Assembly: GCA_034433515.1 (NCBI GenBank)
Contig: DAOUAL010000096.1
Location: 1 to 64,000 of the forward strand
Direction: 5' to 3'
Source of the DNA: DAOTXS01 sp034433515
GTDB lineage: Bacteria > Chloroflexota > Anaerolineae > UBA4142
Length of the DNA: 64,000 nt
The position numbers and the translations under genes are program-made. Below are positions 8,201 through 16,864 of the stretch, piece after piece (positions within the stretch are counted from its first letter, which is position 1; the number at the start of each line of letters is the position of its first letter). The notes beneath the pieces were generated by a model. It searched no databases, was not told the DNA's origin, and was given only the letters and a program-made list of their open reading frames with translations.

Positions 8201-9251
8201 CCGCCACGCGCTCGGCGCGCGCCATGCGTGCACTCACCGCACCGAGCGCCGCCTCGCATCGCGCCATCTCGTACGTTTCCCCCAAGCGTTCCCACAACGC
8301 ACGCGCATACGCCAGATGCACTCGCGCCAACTCATCCTGCCCGGCTTGCTCCTCCAACAATCCTAGATGCCGATAAAAATCCGCCAGCCCGGCGGGGTCT
8401 TGCAATTCGCGCCAGAGCGCGTACGCCTGCGTGAGCGCGGCGCGTGCGCGCGTCAAATCGTTTTGCAAACGATACACATCACTCACATCCGAGTACAGGT
8501 ACGCCAACCCCTCGCGATCCGCACACGTTTCGAACAACGCACGCGCGTCCGCCGCGTGCGCCAGCGCGGCATCCACGCGATTCAACGATGTGAGCGCGAG
8601 CATCAAATGATGATGAAGATGCCCCAAGCCACGCCGATCCGCGCGCGAACGCAACGCGAGGGCGCGTCTCAGACAGCTCAACGCGCGCGCCGGTTGCTCC
8701 ATCCGCCAAAACGCCAAGCCGATCAAATCGAGTAAACGCGAATGGAGATGCCGCACCGCGCCAGTAGGCGCGCGCGCCCCAGCTAGCCGACGGATCGCCG
8801 CGCGCGCCAGACGGACACTCGAACGCCACGCGCCGCGCTGCCACGCGAGACACGCAAGTTCATAGTTCACTCGCGCCAGTCCCCACGCATCGCCGCGCAC
8901 GCGATACGCGCGTTGGACACGCACCAACTCCATCTCCGCGCGATCCCACTCGGCTGCCGCGATGAGTGTCGCGCCGAGCGTCACGCGCAGTTGCAAAGCC
9001 AGCGTCGTATCGGCAGCCGGCGCGCGCGCCAAAACCTCGAGCAAGACGCGCGCCCACGTCGCATACAATCCCTCACACAATATCGCGGGATGCAACCGCA
9101 ACGCCAGACGCGCGGCAAGCGACCACGTCGCAGCAGAACGCGCCGCCAAGAGCATTGTTTGCAAAATGTGATCGCGCGCCGCGTGCGCCTCGGCCGTGTC
9201 GAGCACGCGCAACCAATGCCGCGCCATTCGGGCAACGATTTGTTCACTCAT
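8193..9251 (-). CDS. TPR-repeat protein, partner of the NB-ARC ATPase
   Basis: 352 residues, almost all helical, very rich in Ala, Arg and Leu, with repeated 34-residue-like units (for example GLGHLHHHLMLALTSLNRVD, GLAYLYSDVSDVYRLQNDLT, GLADFYRHLGLLEEQAGQDE), i.e. tetratricopeptide repeats. Its start overlaps the stop of the NB-ARC gene by 4 bases (ATGA), so the two are translated together. In many STAND proteins NB-ARC and TPR sensor lie in one chain; here they are separate polypeptides. Its last codons run into the RHS scar, so the natural C-terminus may have been replaced. The target is unknown. Confidence 0.8.
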   Translation of the reverse strand: MSEQIVARMARHWLRVLDTAEAHAARDHILQTMLLAARSAATWSLAARLALRLHPAILCEGLYATWARVLLEVLARAPAADTTLALQLRVTLGATLIAAAEWDRAEMELVRVQRAYRVRGDAWGLARVNYELACLAWQRGAWRSSVRLARAAIRRLAGARAPTGAVRHLHSRLLDLIGLAFWRMEQPARALSCLRRALALRSRADRRGLGHLHHHLMLALTSLNRVDAALAHAADARALFETCADREGLAYLYSDVSDVYRLQNDLTRARAALTQAYALWRELQDPAGLADFYRHLGLLEEQAGQDELARVHLAYARALWERLGETYEMARCEAALGAVSARMARAERVAAR

Positions 9252-10660
9252 CCCACCTCATCCAAAACGACGCGTCGCAAAAACGTTTGCGTGAGCCGAT
9301 GCAGCGTGTAACGCCGCGTGCTTGCCGCATCGAAAAAGACGAGCGCGTGCGCGATGAGTTGCGCAAGCGCGGTCTCCAAACGCGCGGTGGACAACGCCGT
9401 ACCGATTTGCAACTCGGCGTAGGTCGCGCCACGCGGCGAAAAGGTGGTCAAGGCGATGAGCGTTTGGCGCGCGTCCGCCGTGAGCAAATTCCAACTGTTT
9501 TGATAGATCGCGTGCCACAATTGATCGGCGGGTGCGCCGCGCGCGGCGCGCAAATTTTCGAGTACGTGTTCGAACGGCAAACTGACGGCTTGCCCCACGA
9601 CAAGTTTCAATGCGAGTGGATTGCCACCCACCAAATCGTACACTTGATCGAACCACGTGGCGGGTGGATACGGCAAGGCGCGCCGCGCCATTTCATCGCG
9701 CATCAATTCGTGTGCCGCCGCGCGCGAGAGTTCGCGCAAAAGCAAATGCGCGCCCGCCGGCAAATCAGTCAGGCGTTGCCGCGTCGTGAAAATGAACCGT
9801 GTGCGCTGAGCCCGTGGCACCAATCGTTCGATCCATTGCTCGGGATGATGCGCGGGTTCCAAATCGTCAATCACGATGAGGTAGGGCTGGCGCGCGAGGG
9901 CTTGTTGCAACTGCAACCGACGCGCAGGCGGCGGCAAGCGCGCGATCTCTTCCCAACCGAGTTGCCACGCGATCTGTTCCAACACCGCTTCGGGATCGAG
10001 CGCGCTCGGTTCGTCGGTCGCCCACAGGTGATACGGACGCTGCGAGACGGAGACCCACGCGAGGTCCACCCAATCGTTTGTCACGAGAAGCGTTTGCACG
10101 ACGGCGAGCGTGAGCGAGGTCTTGCCGATGCCGCCCAACCCTTCGACGCTGATGAGCGTTGGTCCGTACGGATCACGCAACCAACTCTGCAAACGGTCGC
10201 ACGATTCTTCCACGCCGAACAGACGCGTCCACGTGGCGGGCGGCAGGTTGCGCCCGCGCCACGCGCACGTGGCTTGGTGTTGCGCGCTTTGCTCACGCTC
10301 CAATTCTTCCAACGTCGCGGTGAGGACGTGCACCGCTTTGGCTTGGCGCGCGTACAAATTGCTGACAGAACGATGTTGCTCGAAGGCGAGTTGTTGAATG
10401 GTCTGCTTGTCCCAAAAACGCGCGCGCAACAACGCGGCAAGTTCGGAATGTTGTGCTGCCATCCGCGCCAAGCCGCGTTCGAGCAGCACGCGCGCGGCGG
10501 GTTCCGCCTCGCGCGCATCGGCGCACAGTTGCGGAAAGGCGCGACGCAATGCGGTGATGTCCAACGTCGAATGAGGATGCGCGAGTGCGCGCAGGGCTTG
10601 ATGCGTGATGGAAACGCGCGCGGCGTGGAGATTTTCGAGAGGTTTTGAGGAGTTTGCCAT
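9248..10660 (-). CDS. NB-ARC (STAND-type) ATPase with N-terminal helix-turn-helix-like region
   Basis: 470 residues. The middle carries a STAND NTPase: P-loop GLGGIGKTSL (about residue 175), Walker B YLIVIDDLE, sensor-like RTRFIFTTR, and GGNPLALKLV, which corresponds to the GLPLA motif; a winged-helix-like segment follows. The first ~130 residues are helical, with an HTH-like stretch (KQTIQQLAFEQHRSVSNLYA) recalling sigma-factor region 4. Such proteins act as nucleotide switches in regulation, signalling or antiphage defence; no effector domain is recognisable. The ATG at 10660 follows GAGGACGTG. It is strikingly GC-rich compared with flanking genes, pointing to a different history. Function not assigned. 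Confidence 0.82.
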   Translation of the reverse strand: MANSSKPLENLHAARVSITHQALRALAHPHSTLDITALRRAFPQLCADAREAEPAARVLLERGLARMAAQHSELAALLRARFWDKQTIQQLAFEQHRSVSNLYARQAKAVHVLTATLEELEREQSAQHQATCAWRGRNLPPATWTRLFGVEESCDRLQSWLRDPYGPTLISVEGLGGIGKTSLTLAVVQTLLVTNDWVDLAWVSVSQRPYHLWATDEPSALDPEAVLEQIAWQLGWEEIARLPPPARRLQLQQALARQPYLIVIDDLEPAHHPEQWIERLVPRAQRTRFIFTTRQRLTDLPAGAHLLLRELSRAAAHELMRDEMARRALPYPPATWFDQVYDLVGGNPLALKLVVGQAVSLPFEHVLENLRAARGAPADQLWHAIYQNSWNLLTADARQTLIALTTFSPRGATYAELQIGTALSTARLETALAQLIAHALVFFDAASTRRYTLHRLTQTFLRRVVLDEVG

Positions 10661-10686
10661 CACGTCCTCACCTTAAAATAAAACGG

Positions 10687-10747
10687 GGTAGACGCGAGGA
10701 GAGTTTGGTTGCCCAACCGCGTTCTACCTCGCTCTACCCCAATTATA
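10687..10747 (-). promoter_or_regulatory. TATAAT box and leader hairpin of the NB-ARC gene
   Basis: Minus-strand TATAAT at 10747-10742, with only a weak -35 (TGCTAA) 17 bases upstream. The leader would contain an inverted repeat whose outer arms are GGGGTAG (10686-10692) / CTACCCC (about 10734-10740), with GAGG/CCTC inside, so the 5' end of the mRNA can fold into a hairpin. Confidence 0.4.
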
Positions 10748-10790
10748 CGTCAAAATTGTTGTGATTAGCAAAAAAACCCGAGATGTCCAG

Positions 10791-12422
10791 ATGAACGATC
10801 GAAGCAAGCGCATCGCGGTCATCGGCGTTGTTGCAGCAATGTTCCTTGCCTGTAGCCTAGACATCCCGCCGATCAGCCCAGTTTCAGTACCGACAGTGTC
10901 AGCGCCGGTCGAAGTGCCAACCGTCCCTGCCGCGACCAAGCCAGCCGTCGAATCGCCCGTATCAGCCAGCCCATCGGTTGCGCCACCCCAGGGCAGCGGT
11001 CTCGGCGCTACCTACTACGTTGCCCCCAATGGCAACAACGCCAACCCCGGCACGCGCGAGAAACCTTGGGCGACCCCGGGCTATGGCTCGCGGCAGTTGA
11101 AGCCGGGTGATACGCTCGTCATCTTGGGCGGGCGCTACACGCTGCGCGAGTATGATGCCGACATCCTCACCCCGCCCTCCGGCAACGCGGGTGCTTGGAT
11201 CACCATTCGGGGCGAAGCGGGCAACCGCCCCCTCCTCGTCGGGCGCGATAATCTGTTGACAGCCATCAACTTGAGCGGCGTCCAGTATGTCCGCCTTGAG
11301 AACTTGGAAATCACTCACGATAATACAGCCCAGGGCGAGGCGCGCTGGTTCCGCGACGGCGTGGAAATCTTGGGCGCGCCCGCCACCCACCTGGTTCTCC
11401 AGGACCTCTACATCCACCACGTGGACGAATTCGGGATGAACATCCAGGACGTGGACGACCTGCAAATCCTCAACTGTCGCATCGAGTATGCCGGCTTTGG
11501 TGCGCTGGGTGGACCGGCGGGGGAGCACGGCGGCTGGCGCAACGTGGTGATCCGCGGCTCGTCTCTCTCCTGGAGCGGGCACTACTACCAAGGCGGTGAC
11601 GGCTCCAAGCGCCCCTACGATCGTCCCGACGGCTTTGGCATTGAACCTGCGCCGGGTCCTATCCTCATTGAAGACACGCGCGCCGAACACAACTATGGCG
11701 ACGGTCTGGACTCCAAAGCTGCCAACACGACCATCCGTCGCGCCATCGTCGCCAACAATTCCTGCGATGGAGTCAAACTGTGGGGCGATAACAGCCGCAT
11801 CGAGAATACCCTCATCTACGGTCGGGGTGACGGCAATCCCGCCACCACTCCTTGGTCCGCCATCGTCATTGATCAAGTGGAACAAGCCGGGGCGCGCTTT
11901 GAAATCGTCAACGTCACCGTGGACGACTATGTGGGACACAACTATCTGATGTACGTCCAGTACGACAATCCGGTGCCGGTCCAGGTGACCGTGCGCAACA
12001 CGATCTTTAGCGGGCGGGGTCCCGAGAGTCCCATCTATATCAGCGCGGCAAGCACCCTACTAGCCGACCACAACCTCTTTTACTTGCCGCGAAACGAGAC
12101 GCTCTTGACTCACGGCGGCAACACCTACACTTGCCGGAACATTGCTGCGTTGGGCAAGGGCAACCGGTGTGGCGATCCGCGCTTTGGACGTCCGGCGTGG
12201 GGGCAGACCGGCGACTATCATCTACAGACCGGCAGCCCGGCGATCAACGCTGGAACTACCACAGGCGCGCCGAGTGTGGATCTGGAGAACCGTCCCCGTG
12301 ATGCCCAGCCAGACATCGGGGCGTATGAAGGTAAATTGCCAGTGCCATTTGTTGATTTGCACAATCGAGTTGGCATCAATCAGTTTCCAACCGATTTCCA
12401 CCTTGGTGAGACCCCGGGGTGA
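10791..12422 (+). CDS. Secreted lipoprotein with right-handed parallel beta-helix
   Basis: Exported lipoprotein of about 543 residues. The start is placed at the ATG at 10791, giving a basic n-region, a hydrophobic core and a lipobox ending FLAC. A Pro/Val/Ser-rich linker (about 20-70) precedes a TYYVAPNGNNANPGT motif, which opens many bacterial beta-helix surface proteins, and a series of beta-helix coils with N-rich turns (VRLENLEITHDN, ILNCRIEYAG, LIEDTRAEHNYGDGLDS). The C-terminus has the PAINAG...DIGAYE motif common at the end of choice-of-anchor Q-type helices. Pectate-lyase-like polysaccharide binding or cleavage is possible, but no catalytic residues can be pinned down. Confidence 0.85.
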   Translation: MNDRSKRIAVIGVVAAMFLACSLDIPPISPVSVPTVSAPVEVPTVPAATKPAVESPVSASPSVAPPQGSGLGATYYVAPNGNNANPGTREKPWATPGYGSRQLKPGDTLVILGGRYTLREYDADILTPPSGNAGAWITIRGEAGNRPLLVGRDNLLTAINLSGVQYVRLENLEITHDNTAQGEARWFRDGVEILGAPATHLVLQDLYIHHVDEFGMNIQDVDDLQILNCRIEYAGFGALGGPAGEHGGWRNVVIRGSSLSWSGHYYQGGDGSKRPYDRPDGFGIEPAPGPILIEDTRAEHNYGDGLDSKAANTTIRRAIVANNSCDGVKLWGDNSRIENTLIYGRGDGNPATTPWSAIVIDQVEQAGARFEIVNVTVDDYVGHNYLMYVQYDNPVPVQVTVRNTIFSGRGPESPIYISAASTLLADHNLFYLPRNETLLTHGGNTYTCRNIAALGKGNRCGDPRFGRPAWGQTGDYHLQTGSPAINAGTTTGAPSVDLENRPRDAQPDIGAYEGKLPVPFVDLHNRVGINQFPTDFHLGETPG

Positions 12423-12442
12423 TTCGGGGCTGGAGGTATGAG

Positions 12443-14152
12443 ATGTCTCACAAACTTTGGGTAATTGTAGTTCTGGCACTCGCGCTCGCGGCGTGTACGC
12501 CGGCGGCTGCCAAACCGAGTGTGACGATTCTCTCGCCGCCGCACGGTAGTCAATTTCGTGAAGGCGAAACCGTCGCGGTGCAATCCACCGCCGCCGATCC
12601 GACGGGCATCGCGCGAGTCGAGTTGTTGGTGGATGGCGCAGTCGCGCGTCTCGATTCGGCGCCCACGCCGCAGACGACGTTCACCCTGATTCAAACGTGG
12701 CAAGCAACCGCAGGCACGCATACCTTGATGGTACGTGCGTACAACAGTGCAGGCGCAGTGAGCGAGCCGGCGGCAATCTCGATTTCGGTGTTGACGAGCG
12801 GTGCAAGTGTTGCCACGCCCCAGCCAATCGTTGGCGCGGTGACACCCTCGGCACGCACGCTCTCGGTCAGCGGGTGCGAACGTCCCCTCGTCAAATTCCA
12901 AGTCACGCCGCCGAGCATCGTCGCGGGTGAAACGGCGCGACTAGGTTGGTATGTGCAAGAGGCGACGCGCATCGTCTTGAGTGGCGGCACGTTTTCCAAC
13001 AAGCCCGAACCGCTGGAGGGAAACGAATCGGTCACGCCGATGACGAACACGACGTACACCTTACACGTCGAATCGAATGTTGGCACGTGCGATGCACAGG
13101 TGACGATTTTGGTCACGCCGCGCGGGAGCACGCCGCAACCGACTCCAGGACTTGAGACGCCACGTGTCACAACGCCGGTGTTGGAGACGCCGCAACCGAC
13201 CACGCCCGCGCCACAAATCGGCTGCATCGGTACACCCAACATCGCATCGTTCACCGCTTCGCCCACCACGATTTCCCCGGGCGGAAGCACGACGTTGAGT
13301 TGGGGTGCGGTAACCAACGCCGACGCGGTGGAGATTGATCAAGGCATCGGCGGTATAGCCACACCCGGCAGCCGAACGGTCTCGCCCACCACCACAACCA
13401 CGTACACACTCACCGCGCGCTGCGGCGCAAATGTCGCGACGCGCCAAGTGACTGTCGTGGTCGGCGAGGCGTTCGCGGTGACGAGCGCGGCGATGACAGT
13501 TGCCTCGCGGACTCACAGCGGCGTATGCCCCGTCAATTTCGACATCGCGGGGGAAATCCGAACGAACGGCACCGGCACCGTGACCTATCGTTGGGAACGT
13601 TCGTGGACAAGCGGCGGTGTGGGTAGTTCGTCGTTGAGTTCAGTCCAGAGCGTCAATTTCGTCGGCAGCGCGCGTTCGCGAACCGTCGAAGATGCGGATT
13701 GGCGCGTGACGCAATCAGGAACCTATCGCGTGCGGCTCAACGTTCTCACGCCGAACGCGTTGAATTCGGACTGGGTCACGTTCACCGTCAACTGCGCCCC
13801 CACGCCAGCACCCACCCATACCCCCAGTCGCACACCCACACCGCAACTGCGGATCACCGCCGCAACGATTCGTATGCCGCCCGACAACTATAGCGGCGCG
13901 TGTCCCTACACCTTCCAATTCTTCGCCGATGTGACTGTGAATCGCGCGGGCACGATTCGTTATCGGTGGCATCGGAGCGATGGCTTTGTGGGTCCAGAAC
14001 ACGAGTTCACCTTCACGTCGGCAGGCACGCGGACGATTGCAGGCGATTGGCGCGTCACGCAAGATGGCAGTTACCGCGTGCGGATCGAATTTACTGATCC
14101 AGGTGGTGTGGCATCCGGGTGGAGCAATCCGCACAACGTAGATTGTCGTTGA
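12443..14152 (+). CDS. Secreted lipoprotein with Ig-like domains and a duplicated C-terminal domain
   Basis: About 569 residues, exported (lipobox ending LAAC). ATG at 12443 with GGAGGT at 12432. Order: an Ig-like domain of the type found in surface adhesins (SVTILSPPHGSQF...), a second beta domain, a Thr/Pro linker, a third domain with PTTISPGGSTTLSW, a motif common in extracellular Ig-like repeats, then two copies of a ~95-residue domain. Each copy has SG(V/A)CP near its start, YRWxRS in the middle, DWRVTQ(S/D)G(T/S)YRVR later and a final Cys, suggesting a disulphide. The upstream beta-helix gene ends 20 bases before, so they form one unit. Probably cell-surface binding; ligand unknown. Confidence 0.8.
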   Translation: MSHKLWVIVVLALALAACTPAAAKPSVTILSPPHGSQFREGETVAVQSTAADPTGIARVELLVDGAVARLDSAPTPQTTFTLIQTWQATAGTHTLMVRAYNSAGAVSEPAAISISVLTSGASVATPQPIVGAVTPSARTLSVSGCERPLVKFQVTPPSIVAGETARLGWYVQEATRIVLSGGTFSNKPEPLEGNESVTPMTNTTYTLHVESNVGTCDAQVTILVTPRGSTPQPTPGLETPRVTTPVLETPQPTTPAPQIGCIGTPNIASFTASPTTISPGGSTTLSWGAVTNADAVEIDQGIGGIATPGSRTVSPTTTTTYTLTARCGANVATRQVTVVVGEAFAVTSAAMTVASRTHSGVCPVNFDIAGEIRTNGTGTVTYRWERSWTSGGVGSSSLSSVQSVNFVGSARSRTVEDADWRVTQSGTYRVRLNVLTPNALNSDWVTFTVNCAPTPAPTHTPSRTPTPQLRITAATIRMPPDNYSGACPYTFQFFADVTVNRAGTIRYRWHRSDGFVGPEHEFTFTSAGTRTIAGDWRVTQDGSYRVRIEFTDPGGVASGWSNPHNVDCR

Positions 14153-14174
14153 GCCATTTTGCGCTTCGATCAAC

Positions 14175-14208
14175 GCAAACGCGCCGCTGGGCAAGCGGCG
14201 CGTTTTGC
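14175..14208 (+). terminator. Terminator after the Ig-like lipoprotein gene
   Basis: 12-bp perfect stem AAACGCGCCGCT (14177-14188) / AGCGGCGCGTTT (14194-14205) followed by a short T run. It separates this unit from the lipoprotein gene on the other strand. Confidence 0.8.
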
Positions 14209-14293
14209 TGTTGGCACTCGATTGATAACCTATGTCGAGTGGCAGAAAGTACCGATCAGACAGAGCTGAAACGTGTAATTGTTAAACAACCTC

Positions 14294-15319
14294 TTAGGGC
14301 GGACAAACGCGGATGGGTTGTTCAAAAACTAGGTTCTCGAACCGGACAAAGGGTTTGAGTTTATTCTCGTTATCGAACCAACTCACGCGGACCACAAAAT
14401 CCTCGCAGGGACCGCCCAAGGGGAGTTTCCAACTTCCGAGTGACTTGTACTCATTGATGCCGATGTTCACGGTGGTGTGGGTAATTGTCGTTTCGCCGTA
14501 CGATTTGGGTTCGCCCGGTTTGTAGATGTACACATTCCATTTGAAATTTTGCGGCGAGCCAGTCGTATTCGCAAAGGTGACGTAAAAGTTCAGCTCCGAT
14601 CCGCGCGTGGGTGGGTTAGGGTCAGTGCGCAGATCCATCACAAAAACGCCGGGTGCAAAGGTCGGTGTGGCGGTCGGTGTCGGTGAAGGACCCGGGGTCG
14701 GTGAGGGCAAATCGCTGGGGGCGCAGACCTGAAACATTTTTTCAAAGCGTTTGCCATCGGGCGTGGTAAAGTTGATTGCCTTGTTGTTGGGATCGAGCCA
14801 GACCAGTCGTGCGATGAAATCTTCACACGGACCCCCCAGCGCGATTTTCCATGAGCCGGCAGACTTGAGTTCGCTGGTGCCGGTAGGAATGGCGAACAAG
14901 CCAGCGGCTGTATCGCTGAAGGATTTGGCGAGGTTGTCCGGTTTGTAGATGTACACTTGCCAGCGGTAGTTTTGCGTAGCGCCTGTGGTATTCACAAAGG
15001 TCGGATAGAAAAATAGATCGCTTCCGCGCGTGGGTGGGTTGGGATCAATGCGCAAGTTGGTGACGTACAAGCCGGGCGCTAGCGTGGGCGAAGGCGTGGT
15101 CGCAAGTGTTGGGGTAGCGGATGCAACGCGGGGTTGAGGAGAGGGTGAGACCGGCACCAGCGTCGCCGTAGCAATGGTAGGGGATGCCAAATGACGAACA
15201 CTGGTAGGGGTCCACGTGGCACGCGGGGCTGGGGTGGGCGTTAAAGTCGGCTCGGGCACGGCGCAAGCCGTTGTGATCAAGCCCAATAGAGCAATGGCGA
15301 GGAGAACGATCTGTTTCAC
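14294..15319 (-). CDS. Lipoprotein with two copies of an extracellular domain (unnamed)
   Basis: 341 residues. GTG start at 15319 with AAGGAG upstream, signal peptide and lipobox ending TTAC. After a Thr/Pro linker it carries two copies of a ~110-residue domain: each starts P(G)LYVTNLR or PGVFVMDLR, continues RTDPNPPTRGSEL-like sequence, FxNTTGxxQNxxWxVYIYKP, then a GSWK(I/L)xLGGPCEDF block and ends in a Val-Cys-Ala/Pro-Pro motif. The Cys of CEDF and the final Cys recur in each copy and may pair. A third copy ends the membrane protein at 15765-16772. Function unknown; the architecture suggests a surface display or binding protein. Confidence 0.75.
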   Translation of the reverse strand: MKQIVLLAIALLGLITTACAVPEPTLTPTPAPRATWTPTSVRHLASPTIATATLVPVSPSPQPRVASATPTLATTPSPTLAPGLYVTNLRIDPNPPTRGSDLFFYPTFVNTTGATQNYRWQVYIYKPDNLAKSFSDTAAGLFAIPTGTSELKSAGSWKIALGGPCEDFIARLVWLDPNNKAINFTTPDGKRFEKMFQVCAPSDLPSPTPGPSPTPTATPTFAPGVFVMDLRTDPNPPTRGSELNFYVTFANTTGSPQNFKWNVYIYKPGEPKSYGETTITHTTVNIGINEYKSLGSWKLPLGGPCEDFVVRVSWFDNENKLKPFVRFENLVFEQPIRVCPP

Positions 15320-15427
15320 TCAATACTCCTTGGAGGGATAATTATTTTGGAAAAATGGGTGATGTCAGTGTACAGTGATCACAATGATGCGACAATAGGA
15401 GATTGTTCCCAAGTGCAAACGTCGGCT

Positions 15428-15456
15428 ATTATAGCGAGGACAAGTCGGTTTGGCAA
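15428..15456 (-). promoter_or_regulatory. Promoter of the two-domain lipoprotein gene
   Basis: Minus strand TTGCCA (15456-15451), 17-base spacer, TATAAT (15433-15428). Predicted start near 15421 with a leader of about 100 bases. Confidence 0.75.
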
Positions 15457-15517
15457 AACTAGAGTCACCCTACGCGACTGACGATGAACCCACGTCAGTT
15501 ACGTTAAATAGCGCGAG

Positions 15518-15748
15518 TTACTTGTACAATTGCTCTTCCAATTCTTCGATCTGGCGTTCCAGCGTTTCGATGCGTGCAATGATTTCATTGCGACGTTTGA
15601 TTTGCTCTGGGGTGGCGTTGCGAGGAAATGAATCCGGTTGCACAAACGGATGCGGGTTGGGCGGAAAGAGTGCCAGTTTCTCGGCTTTGAGACGCGCCAG
15701 TTCCAATTTGGCTTGGCGTAGTTGCTCTGCAATCCTCGGGTTGATCAT
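15518..15748 (-). CDS. Small coiled-coil protein
   Basis: 76 residues from the ATG at 15748, which has AAGGA upstream. The N-terminal half is a helix rich in Leu, Lys and Ala (EQLRQAKLELARLKAEK), then a Pro-rich turn, then a second heptad-rich helix (IARIETLERQIEELEEQL) that should form a coiled coil. It starts 16 bases after the stop of the membrane protein gene and is clearly in its operon. No known family recognised. Confidence 0.7.
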   Translation of the reverse strand: MINPRIAEQLRQAKLELARLKAEKLALFPPNPHPFVQPDSFPRNATPEQIKRRNEIIARIETLERQIEELEEQLYK

Positions 15749-15764
15749 CAAGCGTTCCTTGTTT

Positions 15765-16772
15765 TCATTGACACACCGTAAACGGCAATTCGTAAATCTT
15801 GCCATTCGGCTGATTGAAAAAGTGTGCCACGCGGTTTTCATCCAGCCATGCCACGCGCGCAAACAGGTCTTCACAGAGACCAACCCCAGTTCGATAAACG
15901 CCCAACGCTTGTTGCTCGACGGTGCCCATCGGAATTTCGGTGAGGATCGGTGTTGTCTCTGTCATCGAATAGCGCGGATTTTCGGCGCGGTAAATGTACA
16001 CCAGCCAACGATACACTTGTGTGCGGTTCGTTGTGTTTTGAAAGGTTACAAAGAAACTAATGTCCTCGCTGCGTCTAGGAGGTGGTTGTAAACGCAGGTT
16101 GGTCACGTACAAGCCGGGCGGAATCGGCGTGATAGTGGGTGTGAAGGTTGATGTGGGTGTGGACGTGGCGGTGGGCGTAGGCGTCCTCGTGGCGGTGGGC
16201 GGGATGGGTGTCTGCGTTGGAGTGGCGGTGGGCGAAGGCGGCAACGGTGTGGGCGATGGGGTAAATGTCGTCGTCGGAGTCGCTGTCTCCGTGGGAAGAG
16301 GCGTGGACGATGGCTGTAATGTAAGAGTCGGCGGGACAGGGGTGGCAGTTTCGATCAGTGCCAGTTCGGTCATCGGTGAAGCGATCACGCTGGCTTGATT
16401 GGAAAAGATGAGATTCGAGTTGGTCGTCAAGATCGGAAAAATTAAACCGAAAAGACATAGTCCAGCGATCACACTTGCTACCACGATAGAAAGGAGATTG
16501 GTGCAATTCAAACGCGGGGCAACGATGGGAGGAGCGATGGGCGGCGGATTCGCCGGATCGGCTTCGATCCAATTTTTCCCATCGTGGACGTGCCATTTGC
16601 CGCTGGCGGGTCCAATCGTCCAATAACGTCCTTGCGCATCTTGGATCATCAATTGTTTCATCGCCACATCGAATTGATCTTGCGTGATGCGCTTGCTTGC
16701 CAATTGCTTTTTGAGCGAGGCATATTGTGCTTCGGCTCGCTTGAATGGATCGCTCGACACGGTGTGCTCCAT
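15765..16772 (-). CDS. Membrane-anchored protein with N-terminal cytoplasmic module and the shared extracellular domain
   Basis: About 335 residues from the ATG at 16772 (AGAGAGGT directly upstream). Order: a short helical pair resembling SHOCT-like segments (RAEAQYASLKKQLASKRIT), a YWTIGPASGKWHVHDG stretch common in Chloroflexi membrane proteins, one transmembrane helix (about 100-122, LLSIVVASVIAGLCLFGLIF), a long Thr/Pro linker, and at the C-terminus one copy of the domain found twice in the neighbouring lipoprotein (YVTNLRLQPPPR..., CEDLFARVAWLDE, final Val-Cys-Gln). The cytoplasmic part may sense or tether, the outer part may bind. Exact role unknown. Confidence 0.75.
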   Translation of the reverse strand: MEHTVSSDPFKRAEAQYASLKKQLASKRITQDQFDVAMKQLMIQDAQGRYWTIGPASGKWHVHDGKNWIEADPANPPPIAPPIVAPRLNCTNLLSIVVASVIAGLCLFGLIFPILTTNSNLIFSNQASVIASPMTELALIETATPVPPTLTLQPSSTPLPTETATPTTTFTPSPTPLPPSPTATPTQTPIPPTATRTPTPTATSTPTSTFTPTITPIPPGLYVTNLRLQPPPRRSEDISFFVTFQNTTNRTQVYRWLVYIYRAENPRYSMTETTPILTEIPMGTVEQQALGVYRTGVGLCEDLFARVAWLDENRVAHFFNQPNGKIYELPFTVCQ

Positions 16773-16793
16773 ACCTCTCTTGACTCGCCTTGG

Positions 16794-16822
16794 ATTGTAC
16801 TGCGATATGCAAGGCGTGTCAA
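16794..16822 (-). promoter_or_regulatory. Promoter of the membrane protein / coiled-coil operon
   Basis: Minus strand TTGACA (16822-16817), 17-base spacer, TACAAT (16799-16794): near-consensus. Predicted start near 16787, 15 bases before the ATG. It lies only 7 bases from the -35 of the divergent NUDIX promoter. Confidence 0.85.
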
Positions 16823-16829
16823 TGTCCGC

Positions 16830-16858
16830 TTGACCAGTGCATCTCTTTTCGATACAAT
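16830..16858 (+). promoter_or_regulatory. Promoter of the NUDIX gene
   Basis: TTGACC (16830-16835), 17-base spacer, TACAAT (16853-16858). The predicted transcription start, 7 bases on, falls on the GTG start codon at 16865, so the transcript is probably leaderless. Confidence 0.8.
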
Positions 16859-16864
16859 GCAGAC

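Noticed and set aside
8966..10648. Long plus-strand open frame of 560 codons opposite the NB-ARC/TPR genes
   Set aside because: It is the antisense of very GC-rich coding DNA, is extremely Arg-rich, has no recognisable motif, and the minus-strand frames carry complete P-loop and TPR patterns.
10962..11939. Long minus-strand frame opposite the beta-helix lipoprotein
   Set aside because: Shadow of a gene with clear signal peptide, lipobox and beta-helix motifs; no ribosome site or family on the minus strand.
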